Of a stretch of 64,000 nucleotides of DNA, positions 8,249-15,693 are shown piece after piece. The DNA is from Oscillospiraceae bacterium. GTDB lineage: Bacteria; Bacillota; Clostridia; Oscillospirales; Acutalibacteraceae. Numbering within the stretch: the first letter of the stretch is position 1; each line of letters begins with the position of its first letter. The position numbers were made by a program, and so were the translations under genes. Under the pieces are notes generated by a model. That model saw only the letters and a list, made by a program, of their open reading frames with translations. It was not told the origin of the DNA and searched no databases. The DNA lies in the NCBI GenBank assembly GCA_015065935.1, contig SVPI01000002.1:106548-170547 (forward strand). Reading direction: 5' to 3'.

Positions 8249-8579
8249 TTATCCCTTTGTTGTTTACCTTCTGGCAATGGCAGGGGTAACCTACCTAATT
8301 CGAATGCTACCGCTGGTGCTTATTAAGAAAAAGATTGAAAATAAATTTATTTTATCTTTTCTTCATTACATTCCCTATGCCGTTTTAACGGTTATGACAA
8401 TCCCCGCGGTTTTTTCCTCAACCGCGCATATAATTTCGGCGATCTTCGGCTTTATTGCCGCACTTATCGCCGCCTGGCGCGACAAAAGCCTGCCCGTTGT
8501 CGCCGCCGTTGCCTGCGCCGCAGTGCTAATTTACGAGCTTGTAGGACAGTATCTGTTACCACAAATTTTAGTTTTCTAA
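8241..8579 (+). CDS. azlD: AzlD-family transporter subunit
   Basis: The real start is the ATG at 8241 (MNNYPFVVYLL), with GGAG about eight bases upstream. The track's 8178 start would overlap azlC by 71 bases. The protein has 112 residues and four predicted membrane helices, including the YLIRMLPLVLIKKKI signature of AzlD. It partners AzlC. The operon ends at the following bidirectional terminator. Confidence 0.88.
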   Translation: MNNYPFVVYLLAMAGVTYLIRMLPLVLIKKKIENKFILSFLHYIPYAVLTVMTIPAVFSSTAHIISAIFGFIAALIAAWRDKSLPVVAAVACAAVLIYELVGQYLLPQILVF

Positions 8580-8582
8580 AAG

Positions 8583-8611
8583 AAAAAAGCGTTCCTTTCG
8601 GAGCGCTTTTA
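8583..8611. terminator. Bidirectional terminator between azlD and rnpB
   Basis: AAAAGCGTTCC pairs with GGAGCGCTTTT (one G-T pair) around CTTTC, with T-runs on both strands. It serves azlD on the plus strand and the RNase P RNA on the minus strand. Confidence 0.75.
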
Positions 8612-8622
8612 ATTTTTAATAA

Positions 8623-8952
8623 GCGAGTTGACCTGTAAGCCGAGTTCTGTCGTGAACGACCATCTATCTTGGCGCACCATTGCTGATGCGCTCCAGCCGC
8701 TTTTCCCGACACATCGGGCAAATGTGTTGTCGGAGTCAGCGTTGCTTCGGATAGGGTTTACAGGCTCTTTTAGTCTCCTAAAAGAGCGGTGAGCTCTTAC
8801 CTCGCCTTTCCACCCTTACCTGAAAAATCAGGCGGTATATCTCTGTTGCACTTTCCCTAAGGTCACCCTCGGCGGCCGTTAGCCGCTATCCTGCCCTGTG
8901 AAGCTCGGACTTTCCTCAGATGTTGCCATCCGCGGCCGTTCAGTCAACTCGC
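8623..8952 (-). ncRNA. rnpB: RNase P RNA, class A
   Basis: On the minus strand the segment contains the conserved GAGGAAAGTCCGAGCTTCAC and CAGGGCAGGATAGCGGCTAA blocks near its 5' end, GGGTGACCTTAGGGAAAGTG in the middle, and the 3' CGACAGAACTCGGCTTACAG block. These are universal RNase P RNA regions. The ends pair (GCGAGTTGAC with GTCAACTCGC) to close helix P1. The length, about 330 bases, fits. It is the catalytic RNA that removes tRNA 5' leaders. A consensus promoter lies directly upstream. Confidence 0.97.
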
Positions 8953-8958
8953 AAGGAT

Positions 8959-8987
8959 ATTTTAACATAGAATTGCCTTTGTGTCAA
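8959..8987 (-). promoter_or_regulatory. Consensus promoter of rnpB
   Basis: Minus strand: TTGACA (8982-8987), 17-base spacer, TAAAAT (8959-8964). The expected start falls at the first base of the RNA near 8952. Confidence 0.9.
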
Positions 8988-9039
8988 AAGTAATTTCGCT
9001 GAATAAAATGTTAATGAATTACTTTTTTGGAGGCATTTT

Positions 9040-10110
9040 ATGGATTTTTCACTTTTTCCCAAATTTTTTCTTGCCGCAAATTCCTGTGAGGGCTTTGTGT
9101 CAAGGTTCGAGGATTGCTATAACATAAATGATGATATATCAGCCTACATAATTAAAGGGGGCGCAGGCTGCGGCAAATCAACACTTATGAAATATGCCGC
9201 CGCAAAATGCCGCGATAAGGGCTTTTTGCCCGAACTGCTCCTTTGCAGTTCCGACCCCGATAGTTTGGATGGCGTTTTCTTAAAGGATAAATTTGTTATG
9301 CTTGATGGCACCCTGCCCCACCCGGTTGAGCCGAAGCTTACAGGGGTAAGTGAGACCCTCCTTGACACAGGCCGCTTTTTAAACACCGCATTTTTAAGGA
9401 AAAACGCCGAGGAAATAAGATATATCAGCGCCAAAAACAAAGCAGAGCATAAAACTGCCGCACGCTATATAAAGGCGGCGGGCGAAATGCTTAAAGATAG
9501 TTTTTCTCTGCAGGAAAAATTTTTAAAACGGCAAAAGGCCCTCGCCTTTGCCGATTCCCTTTATAAAGCAAACCTGCCTAAAAAGCAAAATAGAAACGGC
9601 AAAATAGCCTACCGTTTTTTAAGCGGAATAACACCAAAAGGGGTCATTTTCCTATCCTCAACCATAGAAAAATTAAGCAATAAACAAATTATTATAAGCG
9701 ATAAAAACGGTGCCGCCGCAAATTTAATCTTAAATCGCATTTTAGATCAGGCGGCAGGCAGCGGTTATGATATTATCGCCGTTCCCTCTGCCTTTTTCCC
9801 ATTATCCAGAATAGAACATATTATTATCCCCGAACTGCGCCTTGCCTTTTGCACCGAAAATGATTACGCTCACCTTAAAAGCGATGCCCGCAGAATTCAC
9901 GCTCGCCGTTTTGAGGAAAACGGCTTTTCCTCCCACAGACAAAGGCTTAACTTTAATAAAAAAGCGGCAAAAGAACTGCTTTACTGCGCCGCAGCTACCC
10001 TGCAAAAGGCAAAACAAAGCCACGATGACCTTGAAGCCTTTTATATTAAGGCAATGGACTTTGATGAATATAATAAATACGCCGCAAAAATAGTTGGGAA
10101 ATTGTTATAA
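9040..10110 (+). CDS. P-loop ATPase of the PRK06851-like family
   Basis: A 356-residue cytoplasmic protein with Walker A GGAGCGKST at 40-48. A conserved LLCSSDPDSLDGVFL... MLDGTLPHPVEPK region follows and matches a clostridial ATPase family I know as PRK06851. In that family the C-terminal half normally repeats the ATPase fold with its own P-loop. Here the corresponding region (about 210-300) has no GxxxxGKS motif, so only the first ATP site appears intact. The function of the family is not established. An excellent GGAGG ribosome site precedes the ATG. The gene stands alone. Confidence 0.75.
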   Translation: MDFSLFPKFFLAANSCEGFVSRFEDCYNINDDISAYIIKGGAGCGKSTLMKYAAAKCRDKGFLPELLLCSSDPDSLDGVFLKDKFVMLDGTLPHPVEPKLTGVSETLLDTGRFLNTAFLRKNAEEIRYISAKNKAEHKTAARYIKAAGEMLKDSFSLQEKFLKRQKALAFADSLYKANLPKKQNRNGKIAYRFLSGITPKGVIFLSSTIEKLSNKQIIISDKNGAAANLILNRILDQAAGSGYDIIAVPSAFFPLSRIEHIIIPELRLAFCTENDYAHLKSDARRIHARRFEENGFSSHRQRLNFNKKAAKELLYCAAATLQKAKQSHDDLEAFYIKAMDFDEYNKYAAKIVGKLL

Positions 10111-10142
10111 TAAAAAAAGAGGGCATAGCCCTCTTTTTTTTG
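10111..10142. terminator. Bidirectional terminator after the ATPase gene
   Basis: AAAAAAAGAGGGC pairs with GCCCTCTTTTTTT around a short loop, with long A and T tracts. On the minus strand it could also end the candidate 6S RNA. Confidence 0.8.
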
Positions 10143-10147
10143 ACATC

Positions 10148-10207
10148 TTGTAGGGGTCGATGCCCACATCGACCCGTTTATCGGTAGGGGAAACCCCTCC
10201 CCTACAA
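10148..10207. repeat. Short inverted-repeat element
   Basis: TTGTAGGGG and CCCCTACAA bound a 60-base segment. It contains two internal hairpins, GGTCGATG/CATCGACC and GTAGGGG/CCCCTAC. This layout resembles the small palindromic repeats common in intergenic regions of gut clostridia. The right end overlaps the 3' boundary proposed for the adjacent RNA, so the two interpretations compete there. Confidence 0.5.
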
Positions 10208-10377
10208 ATATAAATTTTTCTCCCGCCCTGCCGTAAACGGTTAATTGATAACCTGCACTCAGACAGGTGGGTGCCTTTAGTGCGGTTTCGCGCTCCCTTC
10301 TTCCGAACTCGGCACAGCCGCGGGAGGTCTGCAAACCCGCCGCACGAAATCAGGCTCCCTAAAAATAGCTTGTAGGG
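10199..10377 (-). ncRNA. ssrS: Candidate 6S-type regulatory RNA
   Basis: A gene-free segment of about 179 bases, GC-rich and heavily self-complementary. On the minus strand the ends pair (CCCTACAA with TTGTAGGG). Nested short helices follow inward (ATTTTT/AAAAAT, CCTG/CAGG, CAGAC/GTCTG, GTGCC/GGCAC), separated by internal loops. This gives the rod shape and length of 6S RNA. A TATTAT box (10380-10385) on the minus strand places the start at the first paired bases. The TTGTAGGG motif also belongs to a nearby repeat, so the identification is tentative. Confidence 0.45.
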
Positions 10378-10420
10378 TTATAATAGGCCGCGGTCCGCGA
10401 ACAAGGCAGGATTTTAAAAT

Positions 10421-10717
10421 TTATTGCTCATCAATCTCGAATTTATCGGCCAAACGGTCAACAAAGGCATCGGCGATGGTATCATACTCATCGTCATCCT
10501 CAATCTCGCTGAAAAATTCCTCGCCGTTTTCCTCTTCTACCTTAACAATTACAAGCTCGCCTGAATCATCAAGCAGCTTTTGAGGGTCATCAAAAACAGG
10601 AAGCAGGGCAAGATAGCGGCCAAGGTCACATTCAATAGCATCAAGCACCTCAAAGGTATACTCCTTACCCTCATCATCAGAAAGGGTTACAATATCGGGA
10701 TTATATTCTTCGCTCAT
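10421..10717 (-). CDS. DUF1292 domain protein
   Basis: A 98-residue, very acidic protein (ITLSDDEGKEYTFEVLD-type opening, then YLALLPVFDD and VIVKVEEENGEE). It matches the DUF1292 pattern typical of Firmicutes, often found near YrrK/IreB genes. No enzymatic motif is visible and the function is unknown. It has a GGAGG ribosome site and its own promoter (TTGACT-17-TAAAAT at 10756-10784). Confidence 0.9.
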   Translation of the reverse strand: MSEEYNPDIVTLSDDEGKEYTFEVLDAIECDLGRYLALLPVFDDPQKLLDDSGELVIVKVEEENGEEFFSEIEDDDEYDTIADAFVDRLADKFEIDEQ

Positions 10718-10755
10718 TTATTTTTACCTCCGTAAAAGCAATTATTCTTTATCTT

Positions 10756-10784
10756 ATTTTATCCTTTTTTTATCCTTTAGTCAA
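10756..10784 (-). promoter_or_regulatory. Promoter of the DUF1292 gene
   Basis: Minus strand TTGACT (10779-10784), 17-base spacer, TAAAAT (10756-10761). It sits back to back with the pduL promoter. Confidence 0.75.
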
Positions 10785-10811
10785 CGGTTAAAATCATTTT
10801 TAATAAACCCA

Positions 10812-10839
10812 TTGAAAAATTTTTAATTTATGGTAAAAT
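10812..10839 (+). promoter_or_regulatory. Promoter of the pduL operon
   Basis: TTGAAA (10812-10817), 16-base spacer, TAAAAT (10834-10839), 36 bases before the pduL ATG with an AAAGGAGA ribosome site in between. Confidence 0.7.
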
Positions 10840-10875
10840 ATTGTTGTAAAAAACATTTTAAAGGAGAAAAGCAAA

Positions 10876-11448
10876 ATGAAACCCGTTTTAGTTGAAATTT
10901 CTGCACGCCATGTGCATGTTAGCCGTGAGGACCTTGACACCCTTTTTGGCAAGGGCTATGAATTAACCCCTAAAAAGGACCTTTCCCAGCCCGGTCAGTT
11001 CGCTTGTGAAGAGCGCGTTACCGTTGTAGGCACCAAAAAAGAGCTTCCCGGCGTTTCCATTCTCGGTCCCTGCCGCAAGGCAACTCAGGTTGAGCTTTCT
11101 TTAACCGATGCACGTTCCATCGGCGTTAAGGCTCCCGTTCGTGAGTCCGGTGACATTGAAGGCAGCGGCACCTGCAAGCTGGTTGGCCCCTGCGGTGAGG
11201 TTGAAATCCCCTGCGGTGTTATTGCCGCAAAGCGCCACATTCATATGACCAAGGCCGATGCCGAGAAATATGGTATCACCGATTCCCAGATTGTTAAGGT
11301 TAAAATCCCTACCGAGGGCAGAGCACTTATTTTTGATGATGTTGTAGCCAGAGTAAGCGATTCCTATGCTCTTGCAATGCATCTTGACACCGATGAAGCC
11401 AACGCTGCAGGTATCCCCGGCAGCTGCACAGGAGATATTCTTGACTAA
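10876..11448 (+). CDS. pduL: PduL-type phosphate acyltransferase
   Basis: A 190-residue protein built of two similar halves. Each carries a metal-binding histidine pair: ARHVHVS (residues 11-17) and AKRHIHMT (about 116-123). The DLSQPGQFACEE and LGPCRKATQVELS segments are typical of PduL. It exchanges CoA and phosphate on acyl groups. There are no microcompartment shell genes nearby and no N-terminal encapsulation peptide, so a housekeeping role making acetyl phosphate from NifJ-derived acetyl-CoA is likely (inference). The next gene starts inside its last codons. Confidence 0.9.
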   Translation: MKPVLVEISARHVHVSREDLDTLFGKGYELTPKKDLSQPGQFACEERVTVVGTKKELPGVSILGPCRKATQVELSLTDARSIGVKAPVRESGDIEGSGTCKLVGPCGEVEIPCGVIAAKRHIHMTKADAEKYGITDSQIVKVKIPTEGRALIFDDVVARVSDSYALAMHLDTDEANAAGIPGSCTGDILD

Positions 11449-12556
11449 TAAAAGTTTAGGTTTATACCTACATATTCCTTTTTGCGAGGCCAAATGCCGC
11501 TACTGCGATTTTTACAGTTTAGCGGGCGACCCTACAAAAAAGGAGCTTTACAAAAATGCACTTTTAAAGGAAATTAGAAAATGGGGCGAAAATATTTTTC
11601 GCCCCATTAGTTCCATTTATATCGGTGGCGGCACACCCTCTGCCCTGCCCGCCCATTTTCTTTGCGAGATTTTAGACTGTGTTAAAGAAAATTTTAAGGT
11701 TTTAAATAATGCAGAAATAACGGTTGAGGTTAACCCCCAAAGCGCCACCGAAGCCCTTTTTGCAGGGCTTATTAAGGCGGGTGTTAACCGCCTTTCCATT
11801 GGCGTTCAAAGCGGTAATGATAATGAGCTTAAAGCCCTTGGCAGACTGCATAACAGAAAAACCGCCGAGGAAACCTTTTTAAACGCCCGAAAGGCAGGCT
11901 TTAAAAATATTTCCCTTGATTTAATGCTGGCGCTCCCCGATTCAGATGAGCAAACATTAAAAAATACTTTAGATTTTTTTGTTTCCCTCTCCCCCGAGCA
12001 TATTTCGGCATACATTTTAAAAATTGAGGAAAACACCCCACTTTTTAAAATTAAGAATAGCCTTAATCTACCCGATGAAAATGAAATTTCAGAGCAGTAT
12101 TTGCTTGTATCACACACTCTGCAGAACGCAGGCTATGAGCATTACGAAATTTCAAACTTTGCGAGAAACGGCAAGGCCTCCCGCCATAATGTTAACTATT
12201 GGAAATGCGGTGAATATTTAGGCATTGGCCCCGCCGCCCACTCATTTTTAGGGGGCAAGCGCTTTTTCTACACTGCCGATATTACTAAATTTATCACCTG
12301 CCCCGAAACGGTTTTCGATAGTGAGGGTGGAGATGTTAACGAATTTATAATGCTTAATTTGCGCCTTAAGGAGGGGCTCAGTTTAAGCGAACTTAAAAAC
12401 GAATATAACATTGTGCCCAGCGCCGCTTTTATAAATAAAATTAAACTTTTTGAAAAAAACGGACTTTGCACATTTAACAATAACACAGTGAGCCTTACCG
12501 TTAAGGGAATGCTCGTTTCCAATGAAATTATTGCCCAGCTGGAGGAAAGCTTATGA
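11441..12556 (+). CDS. hemW: Radical SAM haem chaperone HemW
   Basis: The track's ATG at 11366 lies deep inside pduL. The TTG at 11441 is preferred: it has GGAGA six bases upstream and overlaps the pduL stop, giving 371 residues. The radical SAM motif is C15-x3-C19-x2-C22 followed by D-F. The aromatic residue, in place of the fourth cysteine of HemN, marks the HemW class. YIGGGTPS, the SIGVQS motif and an HN(V)NYW C-terminal signature also fit. HemW inserts haem into respiratory proteins and does not oxidise coproporphyrinogen. It overlaps the next gene by four bases. Confidence 0.9.
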   Translation: MTNKSLGLYLHIPFCEAKCRYCDFYSLAGDPTKKELYKNALLKEIRKWGENIFRPISSIYIGGGTPSALPAHFLCEILDCVKENFKVLNNAEITVEVNPQSATEALFAGLIKAGVNRLSIGVQSGNDNELKALGRLHNRKTAEETFLNARKAGFKNISLDLMLALPDSDEQTLKNTLDFFVSLSPEHISAYILKIEENTPLFKIKNSLNLPDENEISEQYLLVSHTLQNAGYEHYEISNFARNGKASRHNVNYWKCGEYLGIGPAAHSFLGGKRFFYTADITKFITCPETVFDSEGGDVNEFIMLNLRLKEGLSLSELKNEYNIVPSAAFINKIKLFEKNGLCTFNNNTVSLTVKGMLVSNEIIAQLEESL

Positions 12557-13155
12557 TAACCTATAAAATTCATTTAATCCGCCACGGTATTACCGATGGC
12601 AATTTACAGGGAAAATATATCGGCGTAACCGACCTGCCCCTATCTCCCGATGGTGTAAATGAACTGCTTGAGCTTAAAGGGCTAATTGAATACCCCAATG
12701 TTCGCAAGGTTTACACCTCTCCCCTGCTTCGCGCAAGGCAGAGCGCCAACATTCTTTTTGGCGACACCGAGCAAATGGCGGTTGAAAATTTAAAGGAATT
12801 TAATTTCGGCATTTTCGAAAATAAAACTGCCGCAGAGCTTGAAAACACCCCAGAATATAAGGACTTTATTTCGGGTAAAATTTCCGCGCCCCCTGAGGGT
12901 GAGGACAATGCCGAATTTACAAAGCGCATTTGCTTAGGGCTTAACGAAATCGTTAACGATATGATGAAAAATAACATTACAAATGCCGCTGCTGTTATGC
13001 ACGGCGGCGCAATTATGATGCTCCTTGCCGCCACTGCGCTGCCCAGAAAACACCCTGCCGAGTGGACAAGCGATGCAGGCAGAGGCTACACCATTATGAT
13101 AACCCCCTCTCTTTATCACAGAACAGGCGCCGTTGAGGTTATTGATATTATCTAA
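12553..13155 (+). CDS. Histidine phosphatase superfamily protein (phosphoglycerate mutase-like)
   Basis: A 200-residue branch-1 histidine phosphatase. The phosphate-binding IRHGITDGN motif is at residues 9-17 with catalytic His11, the second arginine is in YTSPLLRARQSA, and the late histidine is in AVMHGGAIMMLL. Such enzymes dephosphorylate small metabolites such as phosphoglycerate or alpha-ribazole phosphate. The exact substrate is not visible. Its ATG overlaps the hemW stop codon, so it belongs to the same operon. Confidence 0.88.
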   Translation: MITYKIHLIRHGITDGNLQGKYIGVTDLPLSPDGVNELLELKGLIEYPNVRKVYTSPLLRARQSANILFGDTEQMAVENLKEFNFGIFENKTAAELENTPEYKDFISGKISAPPEGEDNAEFTKRICLGLNEIVNDMMKNNITNAAAVMHGGAIMMLLAATALPRKHPAEWTSDAGRGYTIMITPSLYHRTGAVEVIDII

Positions 13156-13169
13156 AGGAAGCGATTCTT

Positions 13170-15350
13170 GTGGGTGAATTTTTAAACCTTGCAAAAGAAC
13201 TTTGCGCAAAAATGACTCTGAAAGAAAAAATCGGTCAAATCGCCCAGACTGTCGGCGGCTACCGCGCCTACTGCAGAGACGGCGATGACATTGTTTTCAA
13301 TAACGAGTTTTGTGACACGGTCAAAGAGTTCGGTGGCATGGGTGGTTTAAGCGGACTGCTTCGTGCTGACCCTTGGACAAAGCGTGATTATAACACCGGC
13401 ATAACCTTGCAAATGCGCCAAAGTGCCGCTGCGAAACTGCAAAATTATCTTAAAAACAACACACGTCTCGGCATTCCCACCCTTATTGAAATTGAAGCAA
13501 GTCACGGAATGCAGTCACTTGACAGTGTTTCTTATCCTGTTAATCTTTGTGTTGGCGCAACCTTTAATCCTGAACTTTTTGAAGAGGAATGCGCCGCAAT
13601 CGGCAAAGAAATTGCCCTTTCAAAAAATCACGTTGCATTTTTTACCCTTCTTGATTTGTGTCGCGACCCCCGTTGGGGAAGAAGCGAAGAATGCTTTGGC
13701 GAAGACACCTGTTTAGCAAGTGCGTTAACCGCCGCCGCTACAAGAGGTGTTAAAAAAGGCGGCGCCTTAATGTGTGCCAAACACTTTGTTGGCGCGGGCA
13801 ACTGCCAAGGTGGCAAAAACATTGCCAATGTGTCGGTGGGTGAAAACGAACTTATGAATTTTCACATTCCCGTTGCAAAGGCAGCAGTGGATAACGGTGC
13901 CGACTTTATTATGGTAGCTTATAATAGCTTCGACGGTGTGCCTATGCACGCAAATCGGCGCTATTTAACCGATGTTTTAAAGAATGATTTGAAATTTGAC
14001 GGTGTCGTTATTTCCGACGGCTTTGGTGTTAACACTGCCGCCGATATGCTGGGCCTCTCAAAGGCCGAGGCGGCAAAGCTTTGCCTTAACGCAGGTATTC
14101 ATTTAAGCCTAGGTGACGGCGGAAACTTTGCCGCTCTTGAAGATGAGGTTTTAAAGGGCAATTTATCGGAAAGAGAAATTGACCAGGCCGTTATAAAGGT
14201 GCTTGAGAAAAAATTTGAAATCGGTCTTTTTAAAGAAAGCGAAATAGATAGCGTTAGCGATTTTCTCACAAGCGGAAGCTGCGAAAAGCTCGCCTACAAA
14301 ACCGCGTGTGAAGGCATCATTATGCTTAAGAACAACAACGTCTTACCCCTTAAAAAGGATACGAAGATTTTGCTTCTAGGTGAAAATGCCGATGATATTT
14401 ACTTTGCCCTTGGCGACTACACCTCTCCTAAAAAGGAAGGTTTGGGTACAACCGTCAAAGAGGCCTTCTCTGACACCTTCCAAAACTGTGTTTTTGAAAA
14501 AGGTTGGTCTTTCGGCGAAGAAAGCGACACTGAAAACGTAATAAGTAAAGCAAAAAACTGCGACGTCATTTGCCTTTGCCTAGGAGGCAGCAGTGTCAGA
14601 AACTTCGGTGCGAAATATCTTGATAACGGCGCAGTTGTTGAAAGCGAAGCTTTTATGGATTGCGGAGAAGGTTGCGACGTTGCAAGCCTTAAATTGCCCC
14701 AAAATCAACTTAATTTATTAAACGAACTTAAAAAGTTAAACAAGCCTATAATCAGCATTGTGATTGCGGGTAGGGCTTATGAACTTACCGAAGTTTCCGA
14801 AAAGAGTGACGGCCTTATTTTGGCATTTTATCCCGGCCAAGAGGGTGGAAGTGCCATCGCCCATATTTGTTCCGGCAAAATTAACCCCTCGGGTAAGCTC
14901 CCTGTAACCCTCCCGAGCGATTCCGCCGCACTTCCTGTTTGTTATAACTCGGTAACCGCTATTGGGGGTTACGTCAACTGTAAAAATCCCGTGCTTTACC
15001 CATTCGGTTTTGGCCTTTCTTATTCAAGGTTTGAAATTTCAAACATCAAGGTAACAAAACAAAAGGTTAATTTGGAAATTGAGAACAAATCTGAAATTTC
15101 AGGCAGTGAAGTTATCGGGGTTTACATCGGCCTTAAAAGCGGACCTTTGAAAATGCCCGAAAAGCAACTTAAAGCTTTTAAAAAGGTGTTCTTAAATGCA
15201 AAGGAAAAGAAAAAAATTGAAATTCCCATTCCCGTCGACAGCTACTGTGTTTGGACCGCTCAATCCGGATTTTCTGAAATCCACAAAAAAGCCAAAATTT
15301 ACGTTGGAACCGACAGCACTGCACAACTTATTTGCGAAATAGAAATATAA
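13170..15350 (+). CDS. Glycoside hydrolase family 3 beta-glucosidase-like enzyme
   Basis: A 726-residue cytoplasmic enzyme without a signal peptide. The N-terminal TIM barrel (1-340) includes ASHGMQS, RDPRWGR, the KHF motif (204-206) and the nucleophile Asp283 in VVISDGFGVN. An alpha/beta sandwich spans about 390-560, and an FnIII-like tail ends near residue 720. GH3 enzymes release terminal beta-linked glucose, xylose or GlcNAc; the lack of the NagZ histidine motif argues against GlcNAc. The start is GTG at 13170, nine bases after GGAAG. The gene is 14 bases behind the phosphatase gene, so it is probably co-transcribed. Confidence 0.9.
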   Translation: MGEFLNLAKELCAKMTLKEKIGQIAQTVGGYRAYCRDGDDIVFNNEFCDTVKEFGGMGGLSGLLRADPWTKRDYNTGITLQMRQSAAAKLQNYLKNNTRLGIPTLIEIEASHGMQSLDSVSYPVNLCVGATFNPELFEEECAAIGKEIALSKNHVAFFTLLDLCRDPRWGRSEECFGEDTCLASALTAAATRGVKKGGALMCAKHFVGAGNCQGGKNIANVSVGENELMNFHIPVAKAAVDNGADFIMVAYNSFDGVPMHANRRYLTDVLKNDLKFDGVVISDGFGVNTAADMLGLSKAEAAKLCLNAGIHLSLGDGGNFAALEDEVLKGNLSEREIDQAVIKVLEKKFEIGLFKESEIDSVSDFLTSGSCEKLAYKTACEGIIMLKNNNVLPLKKDTKILLLGENADDIYFALGDYTSPKKEGLGTTVKEAFSDTFQNCVFEKGWSFGEESDTENVISKAKNCDVICLCLGGSSVRNFGAKYLDNGAVVESEAFMDCGEGCDVASLKLPQNQLNLLNELKKLNKPIISIVIAGRAYELTEVSEKSDGLILAFYPGQEGGSAIAHICSGKINPSGKLPVTLPSDSAALPVCYNSVTAIGGYVNCKNPVLYPFGFGLSYSRFEISNIKVTKQKVNLEIENKSEISGSEVIGVYIGLKSGPLKMPEKQLKAFKKVFLNAKEKKKIEIPIPVDSYCVWTAQSGFSEIHKKAKIYVGTDSTAQLICEIEI

Positions 15351-15400
15351 AAAATCACCCACCCGCATTGTTCTAACCCAAAAAAGTTTTTCAGTGATAT

Positions 15401-15458
15401 TATATTCGCCTTTAAAACTCGCGAAGCGAATATAACTCGGCTAATGCCGAATATAACT
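15401..15458. repeat. Small palindromic repeat in the GH3 3' region
   Basis: TATATTCGC (15401-15409) pairs with GCGAATATA (15426-15434), followed by a CGGCtaatGCCG hairpin. The 10-mer GAATATAACT occurs twice. It looks like a degraded MITE-like repeat. No ORF is present. Confidence 0.45.
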
Positions 15459-15478
15459 GTTCTCAAAACGATAAACAA

Positions 15479-15512
15479 AAAATCCGCAACCAAAAGGTTG
15501 CGGATTTTGTTT
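15479..15512 (+). terminator. Terminator after the GH3 gene
   Basis: AAAATCCGCAACC pairs with GGTTGCGGATTTT around AAAA and is followed by GTTTTTG. The bases from here to 15657 hold no ORF but repeat short ATATCGTTG/ATATCGTGT-like words (15558-15630), suggesting protein-binding repeats. Confidence 0.8.
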
Positions 15513-15657
15513 TTGTGCAAATTCTCTCGACTAACGTTTTGAGTTTTCGGTGTACCGTTTATATCGTGTAATATCGTTGAAAATCGTGTATATTGTGGTG
15601 TTTTGTATTGCCAAAATTGAATATCGTTGCAGAATGTTTATGTTGTTTCATAAAGTT

Positions 15658-15677
15658 TTGCACCAAATTTGCACCAA
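15658..15677 (+). repeat. Left direct repeat of the 3.2-kb cassette
   Basis: TTGCACCAA-AT-TTGCACCAA: a tandem 9-mer with an 11-base period. The same 20-mer with one change (GT spacer) recurs in the same orientation at 18875-18894. The pair bounds the two foreign-looking genes. Confidence 0.75.
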
Positions 15678-15693
15678 GATTTTTGCGCTATAT

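Noticed and set aside
8464-8721. 85-residue minus-strand ORF
   Set aside because: Overlaps azlD, its terminator and the rnpB gene; arginine-rich nonsense translation.
10041-10334. 97-residue minus-strand ORF
   Set aside because: Runs through the candidate 6S RNA, a terminator and the ATPase gene; no ribosome site and no family.
10199-10377. SRP RNA or tmRNA as an alternative to 6S
   Set aside because: The SRP GGTCAGG...GGAAGGAAGCAGC apical motif and the tmRNA tag/alanine acceptor are absent.
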